From positions 682,001 to 746,000 of the forward strand of contig NZ_CP019419.1 in NCBI RefSeq assembly GCF_001975665.1: DNA of 64,000 nt, in the 5' to 3' direction. The position numbers and the translations under genes were made by a program. The stretch's first letter is position 1. Every line of letters starts with the position of its first letter. The notes beneath the pieces are model-generated. The model was not told where the DNA came from. It ran no database searches and worked only from the letters and a program-made list of their open reading frames with translations. This document shows, in pieces, positions 35,433 through 43,983 of the stretch. Origin of the DNA: Polaribacter reichenbachii (GTDB lineage: Bacteria; Bacteroidota; Bacteroidia; Flavobacteriales; Flavobacteriaceae).

Positions 35433-37019
35433 ATGGTTAGTAACGAAAAGATAATTACCTCAGATTTTTTAGTAATTGGCTCTGGAGTTTCTGGTTTAAC
35501 TTTTGCACTTAAAATTGCCACCAAACACAAAGAGTCTAAAGTTATAATTGTTACTAAAGATTCACAAAGTGAGTCAAATACCAAATACGCTCAAGGAGGA
35601 ATTGCTACCGTTTTTGATAAAAATGTTGATAGTTTTGAACAACATGTACAAGACACTTTAGTTGCTGGTGATGGTTTGTGTGATGAAGATGTTGTTAGAA
35701 TGGTTGTAGAAGATGCACCAAATAGATTACAAGAATTAATTGAATGGGGAACAAAATTCGACAAAAATGAAAATGGATATTACGATTTAGGTCGTGAAGG
35801 AGGACACTCTCAAAACCGAATTTTACACCATACAGATATTACTGGTGCAGAAATTGCACGTGCTTTATTAGCACAAGTAAATGCCTTACCAAATATCGAT
35901 TTTCTAACTCATCATTATGCTATCGATTTAATTACTGAACATCAAGTTAAAAAGAAAAAAACAAAAAGAAATTCTAAAATTTCTTGTTATGGTGCTTATG
36001 TTTTAGATGAAAAAAAAGAACAAGTAAAAACAATCGTTAGTAAATTTACCTTACTTGCTTCTGGTGGAAATGGACAAGTTTATGAAACAACAACAAATCC
36101 AACAGTGGCTACTGGAGATGGAATTGGAATTGCTTATAGAGCAAAAGCAGAAATTTCTGAAATGGAATTTATTCAATTTCATCCAACAGCATTGTATAAT
36201 CCTGGTGAATACCCAGCATTTTTAATTTCTGAAGCAGTTAGAGGTTTTGGCGCCAAATTAAGAGATTTTAAAGGCAACTTATTCATGCATAATTATGATG
36301 AAAGAGAAGAGTTAGCCTCTAGAGATATTGTAGCAAGAGCCATAGATAACGAATTGAAAAAAAGTGGTAAACCGCACGTTTATTTAGATTGCACCAATTT
36401 AGATATGGATAAATTTGCAGCACATTTTCCAAATATTACAGAAAAATGTGCTTCTTTAAATATTGATGTTTCTAAAGATTTTATACCTGTTGTACCAGCA
36501 TCTCATTACATTTGTGGTGGTGTAAATGTCAACAAAAAGGCAAAAACTTCTATTAAAAAATTATATGCTTGTGGCGAAGTTACTAGAACTGGTTTACATG
36601 GAGGTAATAGATTAGCTTCTAACTCATTATTAGAAGGTTTAGTTTATGCACATAATGCTTTTACTACAATTTCTAAAAAGTACAAAAAAGCTAAATTACC
36701 TAAAAATGCACCTGCTTGGAATGATAGTGGTGTTATTAAAAATATGGAAAAGATATTAATAACACATGATAGAAATGAGGTAAAAACCATTATGACAAAT
36801 TATGTAGGTATTGTGCGCTCTAATGAACGTTTAAAACGTGCAGAAAAAAGATTAAGAGTTTTGTATGAAGATAACAAACGCTTGTACGACCACTCTGAAC
36901 TTTCTGTTGATTTATGTGAGTTAAGAAACTTAATTACTACTGCTTATTTAATTACTCAATTTTCTAAAAAAAGAACTAAAAATTGTGGTGGTTTTTATAG
37001 TTTAGATTGTATCCAATAA
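35433..37019 (+). CDS. nadB: L-aspartate oxidase
   Basis: 528 aa flavoprotein oxidising L-aspartate to iminoaspartate for NadA. FAD motif VIGSGVSGLTFALK (12-25), SNTKYAQGGIATVF (48-61), the active-site region EFIQFHPTALYNPGEYP, and GLHGGNRLASNSLLEGLVY near 390-408 are all present, distinguishing it with the substrate-loop from succinate dehydrogenase. The C-terminal helical domain is complete. It shares a transcript with nadA; a hairpin lies directly after the stop. Confidence 0.96.
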   Translation: MVSNEKIITSDFLVIGSGVSGLTFALKIATKHKESKVIIVTKDSQSESNTKYAQGGIATVFDKNVDSFEQHVQDTLVAGDGLCDEDVVRMVVEDAPNRLQELIEWGTKFDKNENGYYDLGREGGHSQNRILHHTDITGAEIARALLAQVNALPNIDFLTHHYAIDLITEHQVKKKKTKRNSKISCYGAYVLDEKKEQVKTIVSKFTLLASGGNGQVYETTTNPTVATGDGIGIAYRAKAEISEMEFIQFHPTALYNPGEYPAFLISEAVRGFGAKLRDFKGNLFMHNYDEREELASRDIVARAIDNELKKSGKPHVYLDCTNLDMDKFAAHFPNITEKCASLNIDVSKDFIPVVPASHYICGGVNVNKKAKTSIKKLYACGEVTRTGLHGGNRLASNSLLEGLVYAHNAFTTISKKYKKAKLPKNAPAWNDSGVIKNMEKILITHDRNEVKTIMTNYVGIVRSNERLKRAEKRLRVLYEDNKRLYDHSELSVDLCELRNLITTAYLITQFSKKRTKNCGGFYSLDCIQ

Positions 37020-37020
37020 A

Positions 37021-37044
37021 AAGCACCTGAAATTAATCAGATGC
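37021..37044 (-). terminator. terminator behind trxA
   Basis: AAGCACCTGA (37021-37030), 4-6 nt loop, TCAGATGCTT (37037 on) with one mismatch. The minus-strand side continues into TTTTTATTGG, so it would end the lipoprotein-trxA transcript; it touches the nadB stop on the plus strand. Confidence 0.65.
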
Positions 37045-37075
37045 TTAGCAATCAACCAATACTCTATTATAAACA

Positions 37076-37372
37076 TCAACCAAAATTATTTATAATAGAT
37101 ACTAAATCGTTTTTTGGCACAACACCAGATTGTTTCCAAACTTGTTTACCAGATTTGTATAAGATTAATGTTGGTACTCCTCTAACCTGATACTTTGCTG
37201 CTAAGGCTTGGTTTTTATCAACATCAATTTTAATAATAGAAATTTTATCGCCTAAAGTATCTTTTACTTCTTTTAAAATTGGAGACATTGTTTTACATGG
37301 CCCACACCAAACAGCAAAAAAATCTACTAAAACTGGTTTATCTTGATTAATAATTTCTGTAAACTTGCTCAT
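37076..37372 (-). CDS. trxA: thioredoxin
   Basis: 98 aa thioredoxin with the canonical WCGPCK active site (Trp22, Cys23, Cys26) and the conserved cis-Pro in VRGVPTLILYKSG. Cytosolic, no signal peptide. It lies 9 nt behind the two-haem lipoprotein gene and is the last gene of that unit; a terminator hairpin (37021-37044) follows. Genomes of this type usually carry several thioredoxins, so this may be a specialised copy controlled with the redox genes around it. Confidence 0.93.
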   Translation of the reverse strand: MSKFTEIINQDKPVLVDFFAVWCGPCKTMSPILKEVKDTLGDKISIIKIDVDKNQALAAKYQVRGVPTLILYKSGKQVWKQSGVVPKNDLVSIINNFG

Positions 37373-37381
37373 ACCTAATTA

Positions 37382-38377
37382 TTATTTATTAAAAGTGATA
37401 CTCCAAATACCTCTTACTTCATTCTCATGATAACCAGTGGCTAAATCTTTTGGATATAATTTTTCTAATTCTTCTATTGTACTTAATTTAATATCAGAAT
37501 TTTTAGTTCCATGACATTGCAAACACATTCTATTTGTTTTAATAGGATAATAAAAATGGACTTTTTTATCAGAAACCACCAAAACAGGATCTGATTCTTT
37601 ATTCAATTTTACATCTTCTTTAAAAATATTTATATACCCTTTTTCGATTTCAGAAGCTGAATTTTTAGGATTTCTTGGTTTATCTGAAACTCTTTTTATA
37701 GTCGCATTATTTACAATAGCCATACTATCAGTTAATGGATATGCTTTTATATTACAAAATTTTAAAGCCCCTAAAGTTCCTTCTTTTTGTATTTTACCTA
37801 TTAAATTTTTACCCAAAACAGCTTTGGTAGATAATGCATATTTTAATCCTCTTTCATTGTAAGGTACATTCATAGCATCGTTTTTTATACGATTACCTTG
37901 CATCCCTTTTCCATTTTTAATTCCATTTCCCATTCCGTTTCTATGTTGCTCCTTGTAATGTTTTTCGAACCATTCTGGTTTTTCAAGCTCATTATCAAAC
38001 ATATATTCTGCAATAAGTTGAATTGTTTCTTCTGGATATCCTAATTTTGGCATTAAACCAAATCGTTTTACTGCACCATACATTTTAGCCTTTTCGTTTG
38101 TTGGGTTTTTCATCCAACTTTGCATATCATTTATAAAATCTTGTTTAGAAGTATTTTTACTGATATATCTTCTTTTTATGGCAATCATTGGTGGTGCTAA
38201 TCTACTTTCTTCTGGTGCATTAAGACTATGACAAGAGTAACAACTTGTTTCCATTAATCTTTTGCCTTTATGCTTTGTAGAACTTACATCCTTTTTAGCA
38301 TAAGAAGATGTTTTCTGAGAATCTTTACAACTAAAGACCAGACTAAGTACGAGTAAAACTGCTATTGAATTTTTCAT
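37382..38377 (-). CDS. two-haem lipoprotein: cytochrome c domain plus DUF3365 domain
   Basis: 331 aa exported lipoprotein (Cys17 of LSLVFSC). Residues 35-125 form a class I cytochrome c with CYSCH (46-50) and an axial-ligand candidate in GLMPKLGY. Residues about 170-331 match the DUF3365/Tll0287-like haem domain with CLQCH (285-289), a module used in haem-based sensors and redox proteins. The two haem sites make it a periplasmic electron carrier or redox sensor. The TATTTTTG box lies at 38385-38392, so the transcript starts within a few nt of the ATG. A Crp/Fnr-like site lies further upstream, inside the end of the regulator gene. Confidence 0.85.
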   Translation of the reverse strand: MKNSIAVLLVLSLVFSCKDSQKTSSYAKKDVSSTKHKGKRLMETSCYSCHSLNAPEESRLAPPMIAIKRRYISKNTSKQDFINDMQSWMKNPTNEKAKMYGAVKRFGLMPKLGYPEETIQLIAEYMFDNELEKPEWFEKHYKEQHRNGMGNGIKNGKGMQGNRIKNDAMNVPYNERGLKYALSTKAVLGKNLIGKIQKEGTLGALKFCNIKAYPLTDSMAIVNNATIKRVSDKPRNPKNSASEIEKGYINIFKEDVKLNKESDPVLVVSDKKVHFYYPIKTNRMCLQCHGTKNSDIKLSTIEELEKLYPKDLATGYHENEVRGIWSITFNK

Positions 38378-38384
38378 ATAAATA

Positions 38385-38429
38385 CAAAAATAAGATGTGT
38401 ATCAATAGCATTCAGTAACTTATGTTACA
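38385..38429 (-). promoter_or_regulatory. two-haem lipoprotein promoter with Crp/Fnr-like site
   Basis: AGTAAC-TTAT-GTTACA at 38414-38429 overlaps the 3' end of the regulator gene (stop at 38425). -7 box TATTTTTG at 38385-38392, 29.5 bp from the site centre. ATG at 38377, so the leader is almost absent. Confidence 0.65.
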
Positions 38430-39081
38430 ATTGTAATACTTTGATACTGTTTCTAAAAAGTGCTATTTTTTGTTCGTTCTCTAATTTTTTTAATAAACGA
38501 GATATTACAACTCTAGAAGTATGTAAATCTTGCGAAATTTCTTGATGTGTAGTAAAAATCACATCATTATGTGTAACCATTGCTTTGTCTTTTAAATATC
38601 TGAATAAACGTTCGTCCATTTTTAAAAATGCAATAGTATCTACAGCCTCTAAAAGTTCATCCATTCTATTGTGATAACTCTGTAAAATAAAAGATTGCCA
38701 AGATTTATAAACACCTAACCACTCTCCCATTTTTTCTTTAGGAATCATAATTAGCTCTACATCTGTTTCTGTAACTGCCCTAATTTTGCTTTTAGTTTGC
38801 CCTAAACAACAAGATAAAGTCATAGCGCAAGTATCTCCTTTTTCTAGATAATACAGTACCAATTCATCTCCATTTTGGTCTTCTCTTAAAATTTTTATGG
38901 CACCATTTAATAATAATGGCATGAACTTAATATAATCGCCTATTTCTATAATAATTTCGTCTTTTTTAAAAGTCTTTGTTATGCCAATTTCATTGATTTC
39001 TGATATTAAAGCATCTTCTAAAAGATATCCAAAATTTGTTTGTAAATTACTGTTAGTTTCTAACATTAGATTGATTTTCAT
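38425..39081 (-). CDS. Crp/Fnr family transcriptional regulator
   Basis: 218 aa regulator. The effector domain (about 20-130) has the cupin pattern with GDYIKFMPLLLNGAIKI and a cysteine group Cys85-x5-Cys91-Cys92 (DTCAMTLSCCLG). The HTH (about 165-218) has recognition helix TSRVVISRLLKKL; relative to E. coli FNR the S-R pair is kept (Ser194, Arg195) but the Glu209 position is Val191. No N-terminal Fe-S cysteines as in FNR. It probably controls the four neighbouring units with GTAAC-N4-GTTAC sites. The start codon lies in a perfect 12-bp inverted repeat. Confidence 0.9.
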   Translation of the reverse strand: MKINLMLETNSNLQTNFGYLLEDALISEINEIGITKTFKKDEIIIEIGDYIKFMPLLLNGAIKILREDQNGDELVLYYLEKGDTCAMTLSCCLGQTKSKIRAVTETDVELIMIPKEKMGEWLGVYKSWQSFILQSYHNRMDELLEAVDTIAFLKMDERLFRYLKDKAMVTHNDVIFTTHQEISQDLHTSRVVISRLLKKLENEQKIALFRNSIKVLQL

Positions 39082-39105
39082 TAAACATTTAAATTTAATG
39101 AAAAT
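39074..39105 (-). promoter_or_regulatory. inverted repeat covering the Crp/Fnr start codon
   Basis: ATTTTCATTAAA (39074-39085) and TTTAATGAAAAT (39094-39105) are perfect 12-bp arms with an 8-bp spacer; the regulator ATG (39079-39081) is within one arm. Either an RNA hairpin hiding the start or an operator. Confidence 0.55.
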
Positions 39106-39111
39106 GTAATA

Positions 39112-39140
39112 AAAAATCCGAGTTAAAAACTCGGATTTTT
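39112..39140 (-). terminator. terminator between the 44-aa gene and the Crp/Fnr gene
   Basis: AAAAATCCGAGT (39112-39123) pairs perfectly with ACTCGGATTTTT (39129-39140), loop 5 nt, with T-tract on both strands. It ends the 44-aa gene and sits only 31 nt upstream of the regulator ATG. Confidence 0.8.
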
Positions 39141-39160
39141 ACAATCAACAAATACAAAAC

Positions 39161-39295
39161 TTACTTTTGAGTTTTTTTATCGCTGTTCATTAAAAGATAA
39201 ACAGCTATAATTAAGCCTACAACAACCAAGGCAAAAACTCCAATCATAATCGTTCCATTAACCCATGAAACTAAGGGTAGTTTACAAAAACTCAT
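39161..39295 (-). CDS. 44-aa single-pass membrane protein
   Basis: ORF from ATG 39293-39295 to TAA 39161-39163. Product: MSFCKLPLVSWVNG, one transmembrane helix (about 15-37, rich in Ile/Val/Leu), then a polar NSDKKTQK tail, so probably N-out or N-in single-pass. A TAACTTTG box (39315-39322, minus strand) 20 nt upstream and a terminator (39112-39140) just downstream bracket it as an independent small gene. A TACCACAA-N9-TTGTGGTA inverted repeat overlaps the promoter. Family not recognised. Confidence 0.6.
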   Translation of the reverse strand: MSFCKLPLVSWVNGTIMIGVFALVVVGLIIAVYLLMNSDKKTQK

Positions 39296-39309
39296 TATAT
39301 ACAAATTAC

Positions 39310-39334
39310 TACCACAAAGTTATATGTTGTGGTA
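39310..39334 (-). promoter_or_regulatory. operator-like repeat on the 44-aa gene promoter
   Basis: TACCACAA-N9-TTGTGGTA, perfect 8-bp arms, overlapping the -7 box TAACTTTG (39315-39322). ATG at 39295. A repressor would block this promoter directly. Confidence 0.6.
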
Positions 39335-39413
39335 AATTTAAAATATGATAAAAGTCAGTTTATTAAAAATTTTAAATGGGTAATTTTGGGCTTCAATGGG
39401 ATTTATTTTCTAT

Positions 39414-39469
39414 GAAAAAAATAACCTTGAATTAATAGTTTGTTGGGGGACAACTATGATTCAGGGTTT
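39414..39469 (-). terminator. terminator of the MarR-controlled efflux operon
   Basis: Long imperfect hairpin: AACCTTGAATT (39423 on) with GATTCAGGGTT (to 39468), inner ATAGTT / AACTAT. On the minus strand it ends in a TTATTTTTTT tract, directly behind the tolC stop. Confidence 0.7.
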
Positions 39470-39472
39470 CTT

Positions 39473-40798
39473 TTAAAAATCTACATTTAAAATATCTCCA
39501 CTTAATTGTAATAGCTCTAATTCTATTAATTTAGCATCAAATTTTGCGTTATTTAGTGCTGTTTTTGCATTAATTAAATTAATTTGAGCTTGTCTAAATT
39601 CTATAGATGTTACTTGCCCAAGTTTATAACGTTCTTCTGTTCTTTCGAAGTTATTCTGTGTAGTTGCCACATTTTTTTCTTGAGCACCAATTATAAACAA
39701 CTGATTATTATAATTTTCCCAAGTGTTTTTTAAATTATTTTCTATGGTAACTTTTTGTTGTTCTAATAAAATTTGCTGATTTTCTAAAGCTATTTTAGCA
39801 TTTGCAACATTTGTCTTTGTTGTTCCACCATCAAACAAACTCCAAGATAAACTTAAACCCGCATTTAAACCAGTAGATGTAGAACCTGCTAAGAAAGATG
39901 TTGCTGGGTTTTCACTTTTGTTCCATCCATAAGATGTACTAAAATCTAAAGAAGGCATATAATTGGCTTTATTTATTTTGATGTTAAACTCACTAATCGC
40001 AATGTTTTGTTCATTTTGTTTTAAAAGTGAATTGTTCGTTAAGGTTTTAGCTTGTAGCTCATCAAAATTCATCATATTCGCAAAATTAACATCAGTTTCT
40101 ACTGTATAATCTACTGCTTTTTCAACTCCTAAAATGATGTTTAAACCACGTTTAGCATTGTTTAACTGCTGTTTAGCAGTAATTAACGTAATGCTATCAT
40201 TATTTACATCTACCTCTGCATTTAGCATTTCTAATTTTGTGGTTTGCCCATAATCGTATTGATATTGAGCACGCTGCAAACGTTTTTTAGAAATGGCTAA
40301 AGCTTCTGATAAATTTTCTTTGTTTTCTGATAATCTTGCAATTTGAAAATATGCTGTAAACAACTGTAAATAGGTATTTTCTATAGTTTCTCTGGCTTGA
40401 TATTCTGTTAAATTATAGGTTTCTTTTAATTGTTGATAATTATACTTTCTACCTAAACCATCAAAAATGGTATAATTTAAACTCAAAGAAGCATTGTACG
40501 ATTTTGTTACAGCACCATTTACAGTTGTAGACTCACCTGCTTGACTGGTAATCGTTTGGTTATTTTTACTATAATTTGCCCCAGATGATACTGCAGCTGT
40601 TGGTAAAAAACCAGTATTGTAAATACTTGTATTATTTTTAGCTACTTCTAAATTATTATTGGCAATTTTAACTCCGAAATTATTTTCTAGAGTAATTGCT
40701 AATGCTTCTTTTTTTGTTAATATTTCTTGAGAAAAAACTTGTAAAGTCGATAAAAAAACGACTAATAATATTGTGTTTTTAATGATCTTCATTTTCAT
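39473..40798 (-). CDS. TolC family outer-membrane efflux protein
   Basis: 441 aa outer-membrane channel protein, signal peptide 1-23 (ending TLQVFSQ). Two OEP repeats with long helices (about 130-220 and 335-425) and a strand segment TGLNAGLSLSWSLFDGGTTK. Last gene of the MarR-controlled efflux operon; its start overlaps the RND permease stop by 20 nt. A long hairpin with a T-tract on the minus strand follows and probably ends the operon. Independent of the other TolC operon in this window. Confidence 0.9.
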   Translation of the reverse strand: MKMKIIKNTILLVVFLSTLQVFSQEILTKKEALAITLENNFGVKIANNNLEVAKNNTSIYNTGFLPTAAVSSGANYSKNNQTITSQAGESTTVNGAVTKSYNASLSLNYTIFDGLGRKYNYQQLKETYNLTEYQARETIENTYLQLFTAYFQIARLSENKENLSEALAISKKRLQRAQYQYDYGQTTKLEMLNAEVDVNNDSITLITAKQQLNNAKRGLNIILGVEKAVDYTVETDVNFANMMNFDELQAKTLTNNSLLKQNEQNIAISEFNIKINKANYMPSLDFSTSYGWNKSENPATSFLAGSTSTGLNAGLSLSWSLFDGGTTKTNVANAKIALENQQILLEQQKVTIENNLKNTWENYNNQLFIIGAQEKNVATTQNNFERTEERYKLGQVTSIEFRQAQINLINAKTALNNAKFDAKLIELELLQLSGDILNVDF

Positions 40799-43700
40799 CG
40801 AATTTAGATTCTATAATTGCTCTTTCTACTTCTTCTTTTGTAACCTTTTCACCTGTTTTTAACCATTTAATTCCTACTTTCATAGAGTTAGAAACCGATA
40901 ATAATAAGGGCAACATTACCAAAGTTAAAACTGTAGCAATTGCAATACCATAAGAAATAGATATTGCCATTGGTATTAAAAATTGTGCTTGTCTACTTTT
41001 CTCTAACATTAAAGGCGCTAAACCAGCAATAGTAGTTAAAGAAGTTAAGAAAATTGCTCTAAAACGAGATTGACCTGCTGCAATAAGTGCATCATCAAAC
41101 TTCATACCTTCTTTTAAATAAGCATTGAATTTACCAATTAAAACCAAACCGTCATTTACCATAATACCTACTAAAGCAATGATACCTAAGAATGATAAAA
41201 TACCAATTGAAAAATCGTGAATAAAATGCCCCCAAATAACTCCAATCATACTAAAAGGAATCATTATTATTAATAATATTGGCTGGCTATATGAACGGAA
41301 TGTAAACGCAATTACAATATAAATTAAGAGTAAAATTATTGGTCCAACTAAGTTTACAGAATCTGTTGTTTTTTTAGCTTCTCTATTTTGACCTTCGTAA
41401 AGAGGAGTTACAGTATGATATTTAGATAAAATCTCTGGCATAACCTTAGTTTTTATATCATCTAAGATCTCAGTTGCACTGGTTTCTAAATCTCTTAAAT
41501 CTGCAGTAACTTGTATTTCTCTTTTACCATCTAAGTGATTAATAGCAATGTCTCCTCTTGCAATAGTATAATTGGCAATTTCAGAAAACGGAATTCTTGT
41601 TCCTGTTGGAGTTATTACTCGCATATCATCTAAATTTTTAATCGATGATCTGTCTTTTTTATCATAACGAACCCAAATTTTAATTTCGTCTTGCCCTCTT
41701 TGAAAACGCTGTGCTTGTAATCCGAAGAAACCATAACGCACTTGTGCCATTACAGATTGTAGGTTTAAACCTAACAAATAAGCGTTGTCTTTTAAAGTAA
41801 TTTTTACTTCTTTAATCCCTGCAGGATCATTATCAGAAATATCTTTTAAAAGCGAATTATTTTCTAAAACTAATTTTAATTCTTCTTTGGCAGCTTTTAA
41901 TTCTGTAATATTATTACCTAATAAAGAAACCGCAACTGGGCTACCACCAAAATTACCACCAGAACCAAAAACTAAACTTTCTACACCATAAACTTTACCT
42001 ACTTTATCGCTAATAGCATTTGTTATTTCTGGTGATGAAAAATCTCTAGCTTCACCTGGTAAAAGGTTAACACTTAAAGTTGCATTTGCACTACCTGGCC
42101 CAACTCTTTTTATTACATTTTCTACAACATCAAAGTCTCCAGATTGTTTGGCAGAATATTCCTCATTAATTAGCCAAACTTTTTCTTCTATGGATGAAAT
42201 AATCGAATCTGTAATTTTTTCGTTAGTACCTTGAGGCATAGTTAACGTAATCTTTACTTGATCACTTGCTACTCTTGGAAAAAATGATTGTTTTATAATT
42301 CCTGCATTCATAGCTAGAATACTAAAAATTAACAACCCAATAGGAATACCAAAAGCAAAAATTTTGTTCTGTAAACTGAACCTTAAAAAAGGCATATAGT
42401 AATTATCTCTAATTTTCATTAAAAATGCATCTGCACCACTATTTACTTTGTTAAAGAAATCGTCTAGTTTGTTGCTTTTTTTCTTTTCGCCATTTTCTAA
42501 TCTTTTTCTGTCTAAAGCTTTAGAGTGGGCAATGTGAGCAGGCAAAATAATTAAGGCTTCTATTAAAGAAACTGTAAGCGTTAACAATACAATTGTAGAT
42601 ACTTCACCAAAAAAACTACCTATTCTACCATCTACAAAAAAGAAGGTAGAAAAAGCGATAATTGTAGTTAAAATTGCTGATACAATTGGTGGAATAACTT
42701 CCATTGTTCCATCTATTGCCGCTCGTATTTTAGTTTTCCCTAAATCGTAATAATGATGATAAATATTTTCTCCAATTACAATACCATCATCAACCAAAAT
42801 ACCAATTACAATAATCATCCCAAAAAGAGATAATACGTTTATAGTTACATCAAATTGAGCTGCGAAAATAAACATTCCAAAAAATGCGATTGGCAAACCA
42901 AATGCTACCCAAATTGCTAAACGTAAATTTAAAAAGAGTGCTAAGAAAAATAATACTAAAAGTATACCTACAACTCCGTTTTCTACTAATAATTTTGTTC
43001 TACCATTTAAGGTTAAACTTCTGTCGCTAGTAACGCTTAATTTTACATTTTGGTTTTCTTGATTGTATTTATGAATATACTCTTTAATTTTATCCGCAGA
43101 AGAAATTAAATCTTCGTTATTGGTATTGCTTACTGTAATATCTATGGCTAAATTGCCATTATAATACAATCTATCTGGTGTTTCTGACCAAGTATCTCTA
43201 ACTTCTGCAATATCTTTTAAACGAATAATATTACCATTAGTTTCTGTTCTAACAATTAAATTTTGTAGTTCTAAACCATAATAAGATCGATTACTTGCTC
43301 TAATTAAATAATCTTCTTCTGAGGTTTTTATATTACCACCTGTTATTAAAATATTAGAATTTGTAACTGCACTAGAAACCTCTGCAAACGATAAATTGTA
43401 AGCACGTAAATCATTTTCTCTTACTGCAATTTCTATTTCTTCATCAGGAAAACCAGAAAGCGAAACTTGAGAGATACCTTCCATACCTCTAATATCATTT
43501 TCTACATTTCTTGCATATTGTTTTATCGATTTTAAAGAAAGGTTATCACCACTAACCGTAAAACTAATGGTTGGTCTAATACTCTCTACCTTAGCAATAA
43601 CTGCAGGTTCCATACCAGAAGGAAAAGACGGAACTCTATCTACTGCATTTTTAACATCAGATAAAACAACATCTATATTTTTGCCTTTTTCTACTTCTAT

Positions 43701-43979
43701 ACTTACAGTTGCAGAATTTTCTCTAGATACAGAAGTTACTCTTTCTACACCTACAATTCCTTTTAAATTATCTTCGATTTTTAGCACAACACCTTCTTCC
43801 ATTTCTGCAGGAGATGCACCAGGATAAGCTAAAGAAATATTTATTAGTTCTGAATCTACCAATGGAAAAAAGGAAGATTTCATACTAAATATACCTACTG
43901 CCCCAAAGATGATAAATGCAATAATTACTACATTTACGGCTACAGGGTATTTTATAAAATACGTAATTATTTTTTTCAT
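40779..43979 (-). CDS. RND efflux transporter permease (AcrB/MdtB-like)
   Basis: 1066 aa inner-membrane exporter. N-terminal helix 12-32, PGASPAEMEEGVVLKIEDNL at the porter start, TM4 block GMIIVIGILVDDGIVIGENIYHHY with the essential acidic pair, and GIIALVGIMVNDGLVLIGKFN in the second half. Length is normal. It sits between the adaptor (4 nt gap) and tolC (overlap). Distinct subfamily from the permease at 23268-26462. Regulation by the upstream MarR protein suggests drug, bile-like or phenolic substrates, but nothing in the sequence fixes this. Confidence 0.92.
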   Translation of the reverse strand: MKKIITYFIKYPVAVNVVIIAFIIFGAVGIFSMKSSFFPLVDSELINISLAYPGASPAEMEEGVVLKIEDNLKGIVGVERVTSVSRENSATVSIEVEKGKNIDVVLSDVKNAVDRVPSFPSGMEPAVIAKVESIRPTISFTVSGDNLSLKSIKQYARNVENDIRGMEGISQVSLSGFPDEEIEIAVRENDLRAYNLSFAEVSSAVTNSNILITGGNIKTSEEDYLIRASNRSYYGLELQNLIVRTETNGNIIRLKDIAEVRDTWSETPDRLYYNGNLAIDITVSNTNNEDLISSADKIKEYIHKYNQENQNVKLSVTSDRSLTLNGRTKLLVENGVVGILLVLFFLALFLNLRLAIWVAFGLPIAFFGMFIFAAQFDVTINVLSLFGMIIVIGILVDDGIVIGENIYHHYYDLGKTKIRAAIDGTMEVIPPIVSAILTTIIAFSTFFFVDGRIGSFFGEVSTIVLLTLTVSLIEALIILPAHIAHSKALDRKRLENGEKKKSNKLDDFFNKVNSGADAFLMKIRDNYYMPFLRFSLQNKIFAFGIPIGLLIFSILAMNAGIIKQSFFPRVASDQVKITLTMPQGTNEKITDSIISSIEEKVWLINEEYSAKQSGDFDVVENVIKRVGPGSANATLSVNLLPGEARDFSSPEITNAISDKVGKVYGVESLVFGSGGNFGGSPVAVSLLGNNITELKAAKEELKLVLENNSLLKDISDNDPAGIKEVKITLKDNAYLLGLNLQSVMAQVRYGFFGLQAQRFQRGQDEIKIWVRYDKKDRSSIKNLDDMRVITPTGTRIPFSEIANYTIARGDIAINHLDGKREIQVTADLRDLETSATEILDDIKTKVMPEILSKYHTVTPLYEGQNREAKKTTDSVNLVGPIILLLIYIVIAFTFRSYSQPILLIIMIPFSMIGVIWGHFIHDFSIGILSFLGIIALVGIMVNDGLVLIGKFNAYLKEGMKFDDALIAAGQSRFRAIFLTSLTTIAGLAPLMLEKSRQAQFLIPMAISISYGIAIATVLTLVMLPLLLSVSNSMKVGIKWLKTGEKVTKEEVERAIIESKFDENEDH

Positions 43980-43983
43980 ATAA

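Noticed and set aside
39345..39383. 12-codon plus-strand ORF in the gap before the efflux operon terminator
   Set aside because: Too short, no promoter, and the gap is explained by the 44-aa gene promoter.
43567..43827. 86-aa open frame opposite the RND permease
   Set aside because: Low-complexity Ser/Thr/Pro-rich translation of the reverse strand of a conserved porter domain.
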